This document shows, piece after piece, positions 15,332 to 23,334 of a DNA stretch of 24,990 nt. The DNA comes from JAMWZF01 sp041628615 (GTDB taxonomy: Bacteria > Pseudomonadota > Alphaproteobacteria > Rhodobacterales > Rhodobacteraceae). The stretch spans positions 1 to 24,990 of the forward strand of contig JBFKOW010000032.1 of the NCBI GenBank assembly GCA_041628615.1. The letters are read 5' to 3'. The notes under the pieces were generated by a model that was not told where the DNA came from, searched no databases, and was given only the letters and a program-made list of their open reading frames with translations. Both the position numbers and the translations under genes were made by a program. Within the stretch, counting starts at the first letter, position 1, and the number at the start of each line of letters is the position of its first letter.

Positions 15332-15377
15332 GCCGGGCCCGGAACGCCGGAAGGGTGTCCCGGGCCCGGCCTTTTTT
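15332..15377 (+). terminator. Rho-independent terminator of the decarboxylase/ligase operon
   Basis: A perfect 11-bp inverted repeat (GCCGGGCCCGG at 15332-15342, CCGGGCCCGGC at 15360-15370) encloses a 17-base loop and is followed directly by CTTTTTT (15371-15377). This is a textbook intrinsic terminator in an otherwise T-poor region. The palindrome CCGGGCCCGG recurs at 15418-15427. An additional hairpin without a T-run (CCGCGGCC and GGCCGCGG, about 15271-15292) precedes it. Confidence 0.85.
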
Positions 15378-15650
15378 CGGGACGGGTCTTTCGGCATCGG
15401 CATTCGGGCCCGCCGGTCCGGGCCCGGTCGCGCTGTCGCACCCATGTCGCCGCCCCGGCGCGGAGGATGCCCGCAAGGGCCGGAAGGTTCCTGTCGATCG
15501 GTGGCGATTCGATCCGCGTTATCAGGGACTTCGGGCGCATTTCGTCTCGGGAAGTGCCGGGGCGGGACAGTGGCGCGGGCTGCGGCGGGCGGCCGGTCCC
15601 GAGCCCGGAGGCGGCCTTGCCACGCGCCGTGGAACGCCCCATGAAGGCGC
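15378..15650. other. Non-coding gap before the C45 hydrolase gene
   Basis: I see no convincing gene or RNA here. Open frames across this stretch lack ribosome-binding sites and are arginine-rich shadows of GC-rich DNA. An in-frame TGA at 15642-15644 lies just ahead of ATG 15651, fixing that start. The gap presumably contains the promoter of the C45 gene, but I cannot point to convincing -35/-10 boxes. Confidence 0.4.
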
Positions 15651-16625
15651 ATGCTCACCTTCCGCGCCATTTCCGAGGATGACCCCGGCCCCAAGTGGGC
15701 CGGCCTTTTCGCGGAATACTGGCCGTCCTACGCGGCCTGGTGGGCGCGGGAGGGCCTGACCGCCCGCCCGACCTACCGGGAATGCCGCAACGCGCTCGTC
15801 CGGCACATGCCCGAGATTGCCGACCTGCACGAGGAACTCAGCGAACTCGCCGGCGGCAGCGACATGCAGGCGCGGTTCCTGAGCTTCTACTGCCCGCCGC
15901 CCTACCTGGCCGGGTGCAGCCAGGCGATCTGGCCCGGCGACACGCCGCTGATGGTGCGCAACTACGACTACAGCCCCTCGGCCTTCGACGGCGTGCTGTT
16001 GCGGACCCGCTGGCAGGGGCGGGGCGTCATGGGCTGCACCGACGGGCTGTTCGGCCTTGTCGACGGGGTCAACGACGCCGGGCTCGCGGTGTCGCTCACC
16101 TTCGGCGGCCGGCGTGCAGTGGGCGAGGGCTTCGGCGTGCCGCTGATCCTGCGCTACGTGCTGCAGACCTGCGCCACCGCTGCCGAGGCGGTCGCGGCCC
16201 TGTCGCGGATCCCCTGCCACATGAGCTACAACGTGACCGTGATCGACGACCGGCGGCGTTACCGGACGGTCTATCTGGCGCCGGACGCCGACCCGGTGGT
16301 GGTTCATGCCGCCGTCGCGACGAACCACCAGGAGCGGGTCGAATGGGCGAGCCACGCCCGGTTCACCGCCACGGTGGAACGCGAGCGCTACCTGCTGAAC
16401 CGGCTGATGCTGCATCCCGAGCCGGAGGAGGACTTCATCGCCGCCTTCCTGCGGCCTCCGCTCTATTCGACGGCCTTCAGCCGCGGCTTCGGGACGCTCT
16501 ACACCGCCGCCTACCGGCCCGGGCGGGGCAGCGTGGAACTGCATTGGCCCGGCACCGTCTGGCGCCAGTCCTTCGACGACTTCACCGAGACCCACCGCGC
16601 CATCCTGATCCCGGACGCGGTCTGA
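15651..16625 (+). CDS. C45-family autoproteolytic acyltransferase/hydrolase (Ntn fold)
   Basis: This 324-residue protein resembles acyl-CoA:isopenicillin-N acyltransferase and carcinine-hydrolase-type peptidases (MEROPS C45). The expected autocleavage/nucleophile pair is G88-C89 in LAGCSQAIW. It is followed by the family pattern MVRNYDY (101-107), GLVDGVNDAGLAVSLTFGG (135-153), SYNV (192-195) with the candidate oxyanion-hole N194, and ATNHQ (223-227). These enzymes self-cleave before the cysteine and then hydrolyse or transfer amide-linked acyl groups. No signal peptide is visible, so it is probably cytoplasmic. An in-frame stop immediately upstream fixes the start; the ribosome-binding site (AAGG, 15644-15647) is weak. 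It stands between the terminator of the ligase operon and an ABC exporter set. A link to the amide-forming operon on its left is tempting, but it is transcribed separately. Confidence 0.85.
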   Translation: MLTFRAISEDDPGPKWAGLFAEYWPSYAAWWAREGLTARPTYRECRNALVRHMPEIADLHEELSELAGGSDMQARFLSFYCPPPYLAGCSQAIWPGDTPLMVRNYDYSPSAFDGVLLRTRWQGRGVMGCTDGLFGLVDGVNDAGLAVSLTFGGRRAVGEGFGVPLILRYVLQTCATAAEAVAALSRIPCHMSYNVTVIDDRRRYRTVYLAPDADPVVVHAAVATNHQERVEWASHARFTATVERERYLLNRLMLHPEPEEDFIAAFLRPPLYSTAFSRGFGTLYTAAYRPGRGSVELHWPGTVWRQSFDDFTETHRAILIPDAV

Positions 16626-16694
16626 TACGGCGCCGCCGGCGGCGGCAACATGACGCTTGAGCGCCGCCGCGGACGGGTATTAACCTCCCGTCAC

Positions 16695-17417
16695 ATGGCC
16701 GAGGATCGCGATCCGCCCCCCATCTTCCGGGCCACGGGCCTGACCAAGGTCTATGGCGAGGGGAGGTCGGCCGTCCATGCCCTGCGCGGCGTCGATCTGG
16801 GCATACCGGCGGGCGAGATCGTCGTGCTGCTCGGGCCGTCCGGGTCGGGCAAGTCCACGCTGCTGAACATCCTCGGCGGGCTCGACCGGCCAACGTCCGG
16901 CGCCGTCCGGTTCCGCGACACCGACCTGACCGGCATGACGGACGCCGAACTGACCCGCTACCGGCGCGCCCATGTCGGCTTTGTCTTCCAGTTCTACAAC
17001 CTTATGCCCAGCCTCACCGCGCGCGAGAACGTCGAACTCGTCACCGAGATCGCCAGCGACCCGATGGATCCGGCCGAGGCGCTGGCGCTGGTCGGCCTGA
17101 AGGAACGGATCGACCATTTCCCGGCCCAGCTCTCGGGCGGCGAACAGCAGCGCGTCGCCATCGCCCGCGCGGTGGCCAAGCAGCCCGAGGTCCTGTTCTG
17201 CGACGAGCCGACCGGCGCGCTCGACAGCGCCACGGGCCGCGCGGTCCTGCGGGTCCTCGCCGACGTGAACGCGCGGCTCGGCGCCACTGTGATGATGGTC
17301 ACCCACGCGGCGAGCACCGCCGCTATGGCGGACCGGGTGATCCACTTTGCGGACGGGGCGATCCGCGAGGTGGTGCGCAACGCCGAGAAGCGCAGCCCCG
17401 AGGACATCGCCTGGTGA
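16695..17417 (+). CDS. ABC transporter ATP-binding protein (MacB/LolD type)
   Basis: This 240-residue ATPase has all canonical ABC motifs: Walker A GPSGSGKST (47-55), the Q-loop FVFQFYNLMPSLTARENVEL, signature LSGGEQQRVAIARA (146-159), Walker B VLFCDEPTGALD (166-177) and H-loop MVTHAAS. The length and NLMPSLTARENV style are those of the MacB/LolD/FtsE subfamily that pairs with FtsX-type permeases. I prefer ATG 16695, since the region from 16650 (MTLERRRGRVLTS) does not resemble the family; neither start has a strong ribosome-binding site. The GTGA overlap with the permease gene shows translational coupling. With the permease and adaptor it should form an envelope-spanning machine for export or lipoprotein handling. 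Confidence 0.95.
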   Translation: MAEDRDPPPIFRATGLTKVYGEGRSAVHALRGVDLGIPAGEIVVLLGPSGSGKSTLLNILGGLDRPTSGAVRFRDTDLTGMTDAELTRYRRAHVGFVFQFYNLMPSLTARENVELVTEIASDPMDPAEALALVGLKERIDHFPAQLSGGEQQRVAIARAVAKQPEVLFCDEPTGALDSATGRAVLRVLADVNARLGATVMMVTHAASTAAMADRVIHFADGAIREVVRNAEKRSPEDIAW

Positions 17418-19777
17418 GCCCGCTCGACCACAAGCTGCTCCGCGACCTCTGGCGGATGAAGGGGCAGGCCGCCGCCATCGCGATGGTGATCGGCGTGGGG
17501 GTCCTCCTGCTGGTCATGATGACGGGGCTGGTCGCCTCGCTCACCGAAACCCGGGACGCCTATTACGACCGCTATCGCCTCGCCGACGTGTTCGCGCCGG
17601 TGGCCCGGGCGCCGGAACGGGTCGCCGCCGACCTCGCCCTCATCCCCGGAGTCGCGGCGGTCGAGACGCGGGTGCAGGGCCGGGCGCTGATCGACGTGCC
17701 GGAGCGGACCCTGCCGGTCCAGGCCCAGGCCCTGTCCTTGCCGGACCGGGGCGCGCCGGCGCTCAACGACGTGTTCCTCACCGACGGCCGGATGCCGCTC
17801 GCGGGCCGGCCGGACGAGATCCTGCTGCTCGAAAGCTTTGCCCGCGCTCACGCCCTGCGCCCGGGCGACCGGCTGCGGGCGACGATGAACGGCGCAAGGC
17901 GAAGCTTCGACATCGTCGGTCTCGCCCGGAGCCCGGAATTCCTCTACGTCACCGCGCCCGGCGAACTGGTGCCCGACGACGCCCGCTTCGGGGTGATCTG
18001 GATGGGCAGGTCCGGGCTCGCCGCCGCCTACGACTTGTCGGGGGCCTTCAACGAAGCGCTGATCGGCCTGTCGCGCGGCGCGAGTCCCCCTGCGGTGATC
18101 GCGGCGGTCGACCGGATCCTGGAACCCTACGGCGGGGCAGGCGCCTTCCCGCTGGCGGACCAGTTCTCCAACCGCTTCGTCAGCGAGGAGATCGGCGGCC
18201 TGCGGGCGACGTCGACGGTGGTGCCGCCGATCTTCCTCTCGGTGGCCGCCTTCCTGCTCTACATCGTCGTCAGCCGCATGGTGCAGGCCGATCGGGAAGA
18301 GATCGGGCTGCTCAAGGCCTTCGGCTACACCAGCGCCGAGGTCGGGGCGCACTACTTCAAGCTGGTCGTGGCGATCGCCGCCGGCGGGGCGCTTGCCGGA
18401 TGTCTCGGGGGGATCGCCGCCGGGCGGGCGCTGGTCGGGGTCTACACCGTCTACTACAAGTTCCCGTTCCTCGTCTTCCGGCTCGACCCGGCCTCCTTCG
18501 TCACCGGCGTCGCGGTCAGCGTCTCCGCCGCCTCGGTCGGCGGGGTGCTGGTGCTGCGGCGGGTCTTCGCGCTCGCCCCGGCCGAGGCGATGCGGCCGCC
18601 GGCGCCGCCCGACTACACCCGCAGCGGGCGGATCGGGCAGGGGATCGCGCGGCTCCTGGACCAGCCCGGCCGGATGGTGCTGCGCCGGATCACCCGAAGT
18701 CCGGTCCGGATGGCCGGGTCGGTGATCGGCATCGCCGCCGGGATGGCGCTGTCGGTGTCGATGCTGACGATCTATGCCGGGTTCGACCGGACCATCGACC
18801 TGACCTTCTCGGTGGTGGACCGCAGCGACGTGACGGTGAGCTTCACCCACCCGGTGAGCGACCGCACCGCCTTCGAACTGGCCCGGATCGAGGGGGTGCT
18901 GCGCGTCGAACCGGTGCGCCATGTCGGGGTCGTGTTCCGAAATGGCGCGGCCTCCGAGCGCGGCGCGCTGACCGGGCTGCCGCGGGACCCGGCGCTGAAC
19001 CGGGCGCTGGACCGGCGGCTGGCGCCGATCCCGATGCCCGACGACGGGATCGTGCTGTCGGACGTGCTCGCCGCCAATCTCGGGGTCGGAGCGGGGGACA
19101 TCGTGACCGTCGATGTCCGCGAGGGACGCCAGCCGGTGATCGCGATCCCGGTGGCCGGCACGGCGCAGGCCTTGCTCGGCGCGCCGGCCTACATGGAACT
19201 GGCGGCGCTCAACCGCACCCTGCGCGAGCCCGGCCGGATGTCGGGCGCCTACCTCACCGTGGACGCCGCGCGGGCCGAGGCGGTCCATGCCGCGCTGCAG
19301 GACCGGCCCGGCGTGGCCGGGATCAGCGTCAAGGCCGAGGCCCGCGACGCCTTCCTGAAGATGCTGAACGAGGGCGCGGGCATGGTCCGCTACGTCATGG
19401 GCGCGGTGGCCTTCGTGATCACCTTCGGCATCGTCTACAACGCGGCGCGCATCGCGCTTGCGGAACGGGCGCGGGACCTTGCGGCGTTGCGGGTCATCGG
19501 GTTCAGCCGGGGCGAGGCGGCCTTCGTCCTGCTCGGCGAACTGGCGGTGGTGACGCTCCTGGCGCTGCCGGTGGGAGCGGCGATCGGCTACTGGATGTCG
19601 TTCGGGATCGCCGCCGGGTTTTCCACCGACCTCTACCAGATCCCGGCGGTGGCCGATCCGGCCAGCTACGGGACGGCGGTCCTCGTGGTGATCGGCGCGG
19701 CGCTGGTATCGGGCTGGCTGGTGAAACGGGACCTCGACAGGGCCGACCTGATCGAGACCCTGAAGACGCGGGAGTAG
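17414..19777 (+). CDS. ABC transporter permease, FtsX/MacB-like with two FtsX domains
   Basis: This 787-residue membrane protein begins at GTG 17414, overlapping the ATPase stop by four bases. Hydrophobic segments fit eight helices at about residues 19-41, 268-290, 316-343, 359-383, 432-456, 659-681, 699-733 and 752-775. Large periplasmic domains lie at about 45-265 and 460-655. This is the duplicated arrangement of long (about 780-850 residue) FtsX-family permeases rather than four-helix MacB. Such permeases couple ATP hydrolysis to mechanical movement that extracts or pushes substrates in the periplasm rather than carrying them across the membrane. The adaptor gene follows after 3 bases. 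The substrate is unknown; efflux of a lipophilic compound or peptide, or cell-envelope maintenance, would fit. Confidence 0.92.
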   Translation: MSPLDHKLLRDLWRMKGQAAAIAMVIGVGVLLLVMMTGLVASLTETRDAYYDRYRLADVFAPVARAPERVAADLALIPGVAAVETRVQGRALIDVPERTLPVQAQALSLPDRGAPALNDVFLTDGRMPLAGRPDEILLLESFARAHALRPGDRLRATMNGARRSFDIVGLARSPEFLYVTAPGELVPDDARFGVIWMGRSGLAAAYDLSGAFNEALIGLSRGASPPAVIAAVDRILEPYGGAGAFPLADQFSNRFVSEEIGGLRATSTVVPPIFLSVAAFLLYIVVSRMVQADREEIGLLKAFGYTSAEVGAHYFKLVVAIAAGGALAGCLGGIAAGRALVGVYTVYYKFPFLVFRLDPASFVTGVAVSVSAASVGGVLVLRRVFALAPAEAMRPPAPPDYTRSGRIGQGIARLLDQPGRMVLRRITRSPVRMAGSVIGIAAGMALSVSMLTIYAGFDRTIDLTFSVVDRSDVTVSFTHPVSDRTAFELARIEGVLRVEPVRHVGVVFRNGAASERGALTGLPRDPALNRALDRRLAPIPMPDDGIVLSDVLAANLGVGAGDIVTVDVREGRQPVIAIPVAGTAQALLGAPAYMELAALNRTLREPGRMSGAYLTVDAARAEAVHAALQDRPGVAGISVKAEARDAFLKMLNEGAGMVRYVMGAVAFVITFGIVYNAARIALAERARDLAALRVIGFSRGEAAFVLLGELAVVTLLALPVGAAIGYWMSFGIAAGFSTDLYQIPAVADPASYGTAVLVVIGAALVSGWLVKRDLDRADLIETLKTRE

Positions 19778-19780
19778 GGC

Positions 19781-21013
19781 ATGGCACAACGGCGCCGCAG
19801 ATCGCGGCTCTTTCTCACCCTCGTCGCCGCGGGGCTGATCGCGGCGGCGCTGACGGCGGCGTTCTGGCCGCGCCCGGTCATGGTCGATCTCGGCGAAGTG
19901 ACGCGCGGCCCGATGATGGTGACGATCGACGAGGACGGGCGGACCCGCGTGGCCGAGGCCTATGTCGTGTCGACGCCGGTGGCCGGCCGGTTGCAGCGGG
20001 TGCAGGTCCGGCCCGGCGACCCGGTGGTCAAGGGCGAGACGGTGGTGGCTCACATGCTGCCGACGAACCCTGCGGCGCTGGACATCCGCACCCGGGAACA
20101 GGCGCAGGCGGCGGTCCAGGCAGCCGAGGCGGCGCTGCGGGTGGCGCGGGCCGACCTCAACGCCGCGATCGCCGGCCGCGACCTCGCCGAGACCGAGCGG
20201 GACCGCGCCCGCCAGCTTTCGGCGCGCGAGATCGCCAGTGCCGCGGCGCTCGACCGCGCGGAGCAGAATTTCCGCGTCGCCGAGGCGACCGTCGAGACCG
20301 CCGAGGCGGCGATCGCCATGCGCGAGGCCGACCTCGCCAATGCCCGGGCCCAGCTGATCGGGTTCGACGACCGGGGGCTCGCCTCGGCGATCGGGGGTGG
20401 CAGCGACGACATCCCGCTCCACGCGCCCGCCGACGGCCGCATCCTGCGGCTCATTCAGGAGAGCGAGACGACGCTGCCCGCCGGCGCGCCGATCATGGAG
20501 ATCGGCAATGTCGAGGACGATCTCGAGGTGGTGGTGGAACTGATCTCGTCGGACGCGGTGAAGGTGGCGGTCGGCGCGCCGGTGATCATCGACGACTGGG
20601 GCGGCCCGGCGCCGCTCGCGGGCGAGGTGCGGCGTATCGATCCCTTCGGCGTCACCCGCTTCTCGGCCCTGGGGGTGGAGGAACAGCGGGTGCCGATCAC
20701 CGTCGCCCTGACCGGCCCGCCCGAGGCGCGCCGGGCGCTGGGCCACGGCTACCGGGTCGAGGCCCGGATCGTGGTCTGGCAGGCCGCGGATGCGGTCCGG
20801 GTCCCCGCCAGCGCGCTGTTCCGCAACGGCGAGGACTGGGCCGCCTTCGTGGCCGAGAATGGTTTCGCGAGGCTGCGCCGGGTCGGCGTGGGCCAGAACA
20901 ACGGCCGCGAGGCGGAGGTTCTCGACGGCCTCGCGGCCGGCGACACGGTCATCCTCTACCCGTCTGTCGCCGTCGCGGACGGCGTGCGGATCGCGCGGCG
21001 GATGATCGAGTAG
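19781..21013 (+). CDS. Periplasmic adaptor (HlyD/RND membrane-fusion-protein family)
   Basis: This 410-residue protein has a basic start (MAQRRRRSR) and a single membrane anchor at about residues 10-28. The split biotinyl-lipoyl domain follows (first half RVAEAYVVSTPVAGRLQRVQVRPGDPVVKGE, second half IPLHAPADGRILRLIQ). Between these halves an alpha-hairpin of about 100 residues is rich in Ala, Glu and Arg heptads (coiled coil). Beta-barrel and membrane-proximal domains complete the usual membrane-fusion architecture. It starts 3 bases after the permease stop and is clearly the third member of the ATPase-permease-adaptor set. No outer-membrane factor gene is in the window, so a TolC-like partner would have to be encoded elsewhere. 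The operon shows no obvious T-rich terminator after the stop codon. Confidence 0.93.
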   Translation: MAQRRRRSRLFLTLVAAGLIAAALTAAFWPRPVMVDLGEVTRGPMMVTIDEDGRTRVAEAYVVSTPVAGRLQRVQVRPGDPVVKGETVVAHMLPTNPAALDIRTREQAQAAVQAAEAALRVARADLNAAIAGRDLAETERDRARQLSAREIASAAALDRAEQNFRVAEATVETAEAAIAMREADLANARAQLIGFDDRGLASAIGGGSDDIPLHAPADGRILRLIQESETTLPAGAPIMEIGNVEDDLEVVVELISSDAVKVAVGAPVIIDDWGGPAPLAGEVRRIDPFGVTRFSALGVEEQRVPITVALTGPPEARRALGHGYRVEARIVVWQAADAVRVPASALFRNGEDWAAFVAENGFARLRRVGVGQNNGREAEVLDGLAAGDTVILYPSVAVADGVRIARRMIE

Positions 21014-21049
21014 GCGGCCGATTCCCCGACGGCGGGCGCGTGCGGCGGG

Positions 21050-21250
21050 GCGAGATCGATTCGATCAGGAAGTTGTGGCGGGCGCGGTGGGTGGCCAGCG
21101 CGCTGATGGTGCGGGTCGTGCCGCCCCGCACTTCGTCCCGCTTCGCCGGGTCGATGGCCGGCCGGAACGGCGCGCCGACGACCAGCGAGAGACCGGTTCG
21201 GGCAAGGCCCCGGCCAGCGCCGGGGGGCCTCTGGCGTGGGGCCGCGGTCG
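21050..21250 (-). pseudogene. Possible remnant of a minus-strand coding sequence
   Basis: On the minus strand an open frame from just after a stop near 21255 to about 21052 reads as a protein-like stretch (LARTGLSLVVGAPFRPAID, then KRDEVRGGTTRTISALATHR and NFLIESI). Third codon positions are nearly all G or C, as in real genes of this window. There is no good start codon or ribosome-binding site, and beyond 21052 the frame turns into arginine/proline-rich sequence. I cannot assign a family. It could be a gene fragment left by rearrangement, or chance in GC-rich DNA. Confidence 0.3.
21208..21225. other. Short GC hairpin in the adaptor-iolD gap
   Basis: CCCCGGC (21208-21214), a 4-base loop and GCCGGGG (21219-21225) form a 7-bp stem. 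No T-run follows. It might help end transcription of the ABC operon in a factor-dependent way, but the support is weak. Confidence 0.25.
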
Positions 21251-21347
21251 ATCAGTCCGATCCGGAGCCTGGCCCCGGCGATGCACCTGTCCTTCCGGCC
21301 GGTCAGCTTTGGCGGGACCGTTCTCTGCCGGGGCCAGCCAGAATCCG

Positions 21348-21365
21348 TTTGCAACCGGTTGCAAA
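21348..21365. promoter_or_regulatory. LacI-family operator upstream of the iol operon
   Basis: TTTGCAACCGGTTGCAAA is a perfect 18-bp palindrome with a central CG step and TTGCAA arms, the classic shape of LacI/GalR-family operators. It is 103 bases before the iolD start and overlaps the candidate promoter. Repression that is relieved by inositol or an inositol catabolite is the likely logic; no LacI-family gene lies in the window. Confidence 0.75.
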
Positions 21366-21376
21366 ATGGCTATCCT
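21349..21376 (+). promoter_or_regulatory. Candidate promoter of the iolDCB operon
   Basis: A -35-like TTGCAA (21349-21354) is followed after 16 bases by a -10-like TATCCT (21371-21376). The LacI-type palindrome covers the -35 box and most of the spacer, so a bound repressor would block RNA polymerase. Confidence 0.45.
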
Positions 21377-21468
21377 CAAGGCACCGACCCGGCAATGGCG
21401 AGAATGCCGCCGGGCGGGGCCGGTCCGGGCCGGCGGGAGGACATTCCGGGATCGCGAGGGAGGACCAC

Positions 21469-23334
21469 ATGCCGGCCAACACCGTTCGACTGACCACGGC
21501 CCAGGCCATCGTGCGCTGGCTGAACGCCCAGTTCATCGAGATCGAGGGCCGCCGGCAACGGGTCTGCGGCGGCGGCTTCGGCATCTTCGGCCACGGCAAC
21601 GTCACGTGCCTCGGCGAGGCGCTCTACGATCACCGCGATACGCTGCCGCTCTACCGCGGCCAGAACGAGCAGAGCATGGGCTTCGCCGCCGCCGCCTATG
21701 CCAAGTATCACCTGCGTCGCCGGTTCATGTTCTGCACCGCGAGCGCCGGACCCGGCACCGCCAATCTGCTCACCGCTGCGGCGCTGGCCCATGCCAACCG
21801 GCTGCCGGTGCTTATGCTGTGCGGCGATACCTACGTGACCCGGCTGCCCGACCCGGTGCTGCAGCAGCTCGAACACTTCGGCAACCCGGCGCTGGGCCTG
21901 AACGACGGCTTCCAGGCGGTCAGCCGCTACTGGGACCGCATCACCCATCCCGCGCAGGTGATCCAGTCGTTGCCGGCGGCGCTGGCCACGATGCTCGATC
22001 CCGCCGATTGCGGACCGGCCTTCATTGCCCTGCCGCAGGACGTGCAGGGCTGGACCTACGACTATCCCGAGGCGTTCTTTGCCGAGCGCACCCACCGGAT
22101 CCGCCGCCAGACCCCGGATGCCGACGAGATCGCCGAGGCCGTCGCCTGCCTCGCTGCCGCCGAACGGCCGATGATCATCGCTGGAGGCGGGGTGCAGTAT
22201 TCCGGCGCGGTGCGCGAACTGACGGCGCTGGCCGAGGCCACCGGAATCCCGGTGGTCGAAACCATCGCCGGCCGGGCCAACATGGTCGCCGATCACCCGC
22301 TCAACACCGGCCCCATCGGCGTCACCGGGTCGGACAGCGCCAACGCGGTGGCCGAGGCGGCGGACGTGATCCTGTCGGTCGGCTCGCGGCTGCAGGACTT
22401 CACCACCGGGTCCTGGACCGCCTTCGCCCAGGACGCCCGGATCGTGTCGCTGAACGCCGCCCGGCACGACGCGGGCAAGCACCTGTCGCTGCCGGTCGTG
22501 GGCGATGCGAAGCTGGGGCTCGCGGCGCTGGCGAAGGGCCTGAAGGGCTACCGGGCGCCCGAGACCTGGACCGGCTTCGCTCGCGACGAACGCGCCAAGT
22601 GGGACGCCTATGTCGCCGACAACGTCCGCCCCGGCAACCGGCCCAATTCCTATGCCCAGGCCATCGGCGTGGTGAACGCGCTCTGCGGCCCGCGCGACCG
22701 GGTGGTGACCGCCGCCGGCGGCCTGCCCGCCGAGGTCACCGCCAACTGGCGCACCCGCGACATCGGCACCGTGGACGTGGAGTTCGGCTTTTCCTGCATG
22801 GGCTACGAGATCGCCGGCGGCTGGGGCGCCCGGATCGCCCAGTCCGAGGTCGAGCCCGCCGCCGAGACCATCGTCTTCGTCGGCGACGGCTCTTACCTGC
22901 TGATGAACTCGGACATCTATTCCTCGGTCCTGACCCGCAAGAAGCTCATCGTGCTGGTGCTCGACAACGGCGGCTTCGCGGTCATCAACAAGCTGCAGAA
23001 CAACACCGGCAACGAGAGCTTCAACTGCCTGTTCGAGGACGCGCCGACGATCTCCGAGCCCTTCGCGGTGGACTTCGTGTCCCACGCCGCGGCGATGGGG
23101 GCCAATGCCGAATACGCGGCCAATGCGGACGAACTGGCCGAGGCGTTCCGGCGCGCCAAGGCCGCCGACAAGACCAGCGTCATCGTGATGAACGTGGACG
23201 CCTACGAGGGCTGGACCGACCGGGGCCACGCCTGGTGGGAGGTCGGCACCCCGCACGTGACCGAGCATCCGAAGGTGCGCGAGAAGCATCTCGAGATCGA
23301 GTCGTCCCGGGTCCGCCAGCGCCGGGGCGTGTGA
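21469..23334 (+). CDS. iolD: 3D-(3,5/4)-trihydroxycyclohexane-1,2-dione acylhydrolase
   Basis: This 621-residue ThDP-dependent enzyme opens the inositol ring at the diketone stage, giving 5-deoxy-D-glucuronate. It shows the three-domain layout of ThDP decarboxylases: an N-terminal PYR domain with candidate catalytic glutamate E67 in GQNEQSMGFAAAAYAKY, the CTASAGPGTANLLTAAALAHA segment, a central domain (about 215-360), and a C-terminal PP domain with GDGSYLLMNSDIYSS beginning at residue 472 and ending in NGGFAVINKLQNNTGNESFN, specific to IolD. ATG 21469 is chosen because GAGGGAGGA precedes it. The open frame extends far upstream, but without coding character or ribosome-binding sites. The stop overlaps the iolC start (TGATG), so translation is coupled. 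It is the first gene of the operon behind a LacI-type operator. Confidence 0.96.
   Translation: MPANTVRLTTAQAIVRWLNAQFIEIEGRRQRVCGGGFGIFGHGNVTCLGEALYDHRDTLPLYRGQNEQSMGFAAAAYAKYHLRRRFMFCTASAGPGTANLLTAAALAHANRLPVLMLCGDTYVTRLPDPVLQQLEHFGNPALGLNDGFQAVSRYWDRITHPAQVIQSLPAALATMLDPADCGPAFIALPQDVQGWTYDYPEAFFAERTHRIRRQTPDADEIAEAVACLAAAERPMIIAGGGVQYSGAVRELTALAEATGIPVVETIAGRANMVADHPLNTGPIGVTGSDSANAVAEAADVILSVGSRLQDFTTGSWTAFAQDARIVSLNAARHDAGKHLSLPVVGDAKLGLAALAKGLKGYRAPETWTGFARDERAKWDAYVADNVRPGNRPNSYAQAIGVVNALCGPRDRVVTAAGGLPAEVTANWRTRDIGTVDVEFGFSCMGYEIAGGWGARIAQSEVEPAAETIVFVGDGSYLLMNSDIYSSVLTRKKLIVLVLDNGGFAVINKLQNNTGNESFNCLFEDAPTISEPFAVDFVSHAAAMGANAEYAANADELAEAFRRAKAADKTSVIVMNVDAYEGWTDRGHAWWEVGTPHVTEHPKVREKHLEIESSRVRQRRGV

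Noticed and set aside
16994..20746. A 1250-codon minus-strand open frame opposite the ABC genes
   Set aside because: Same kind of shadow: dominated by Arg, His, Asp and Gly with no domain, while the plus strand encodes a complete ABC set.
17347..21468. Upstream extension of the iolD frame to about 17347, giving a nearly 2000-residue protein
   Set aside because: The extension is out of frame with the ABC permease and adaptor genes and has no domain. A strong ribosome-binding site and the family N-terminus place the iolD start at 21469.
21075..23333. Upstream extension of the iolC frame
   Set aside because: It is the shifted frame of iolD. IolC-like sequence begins only at ATG 23334, at the usual TGATG junction.
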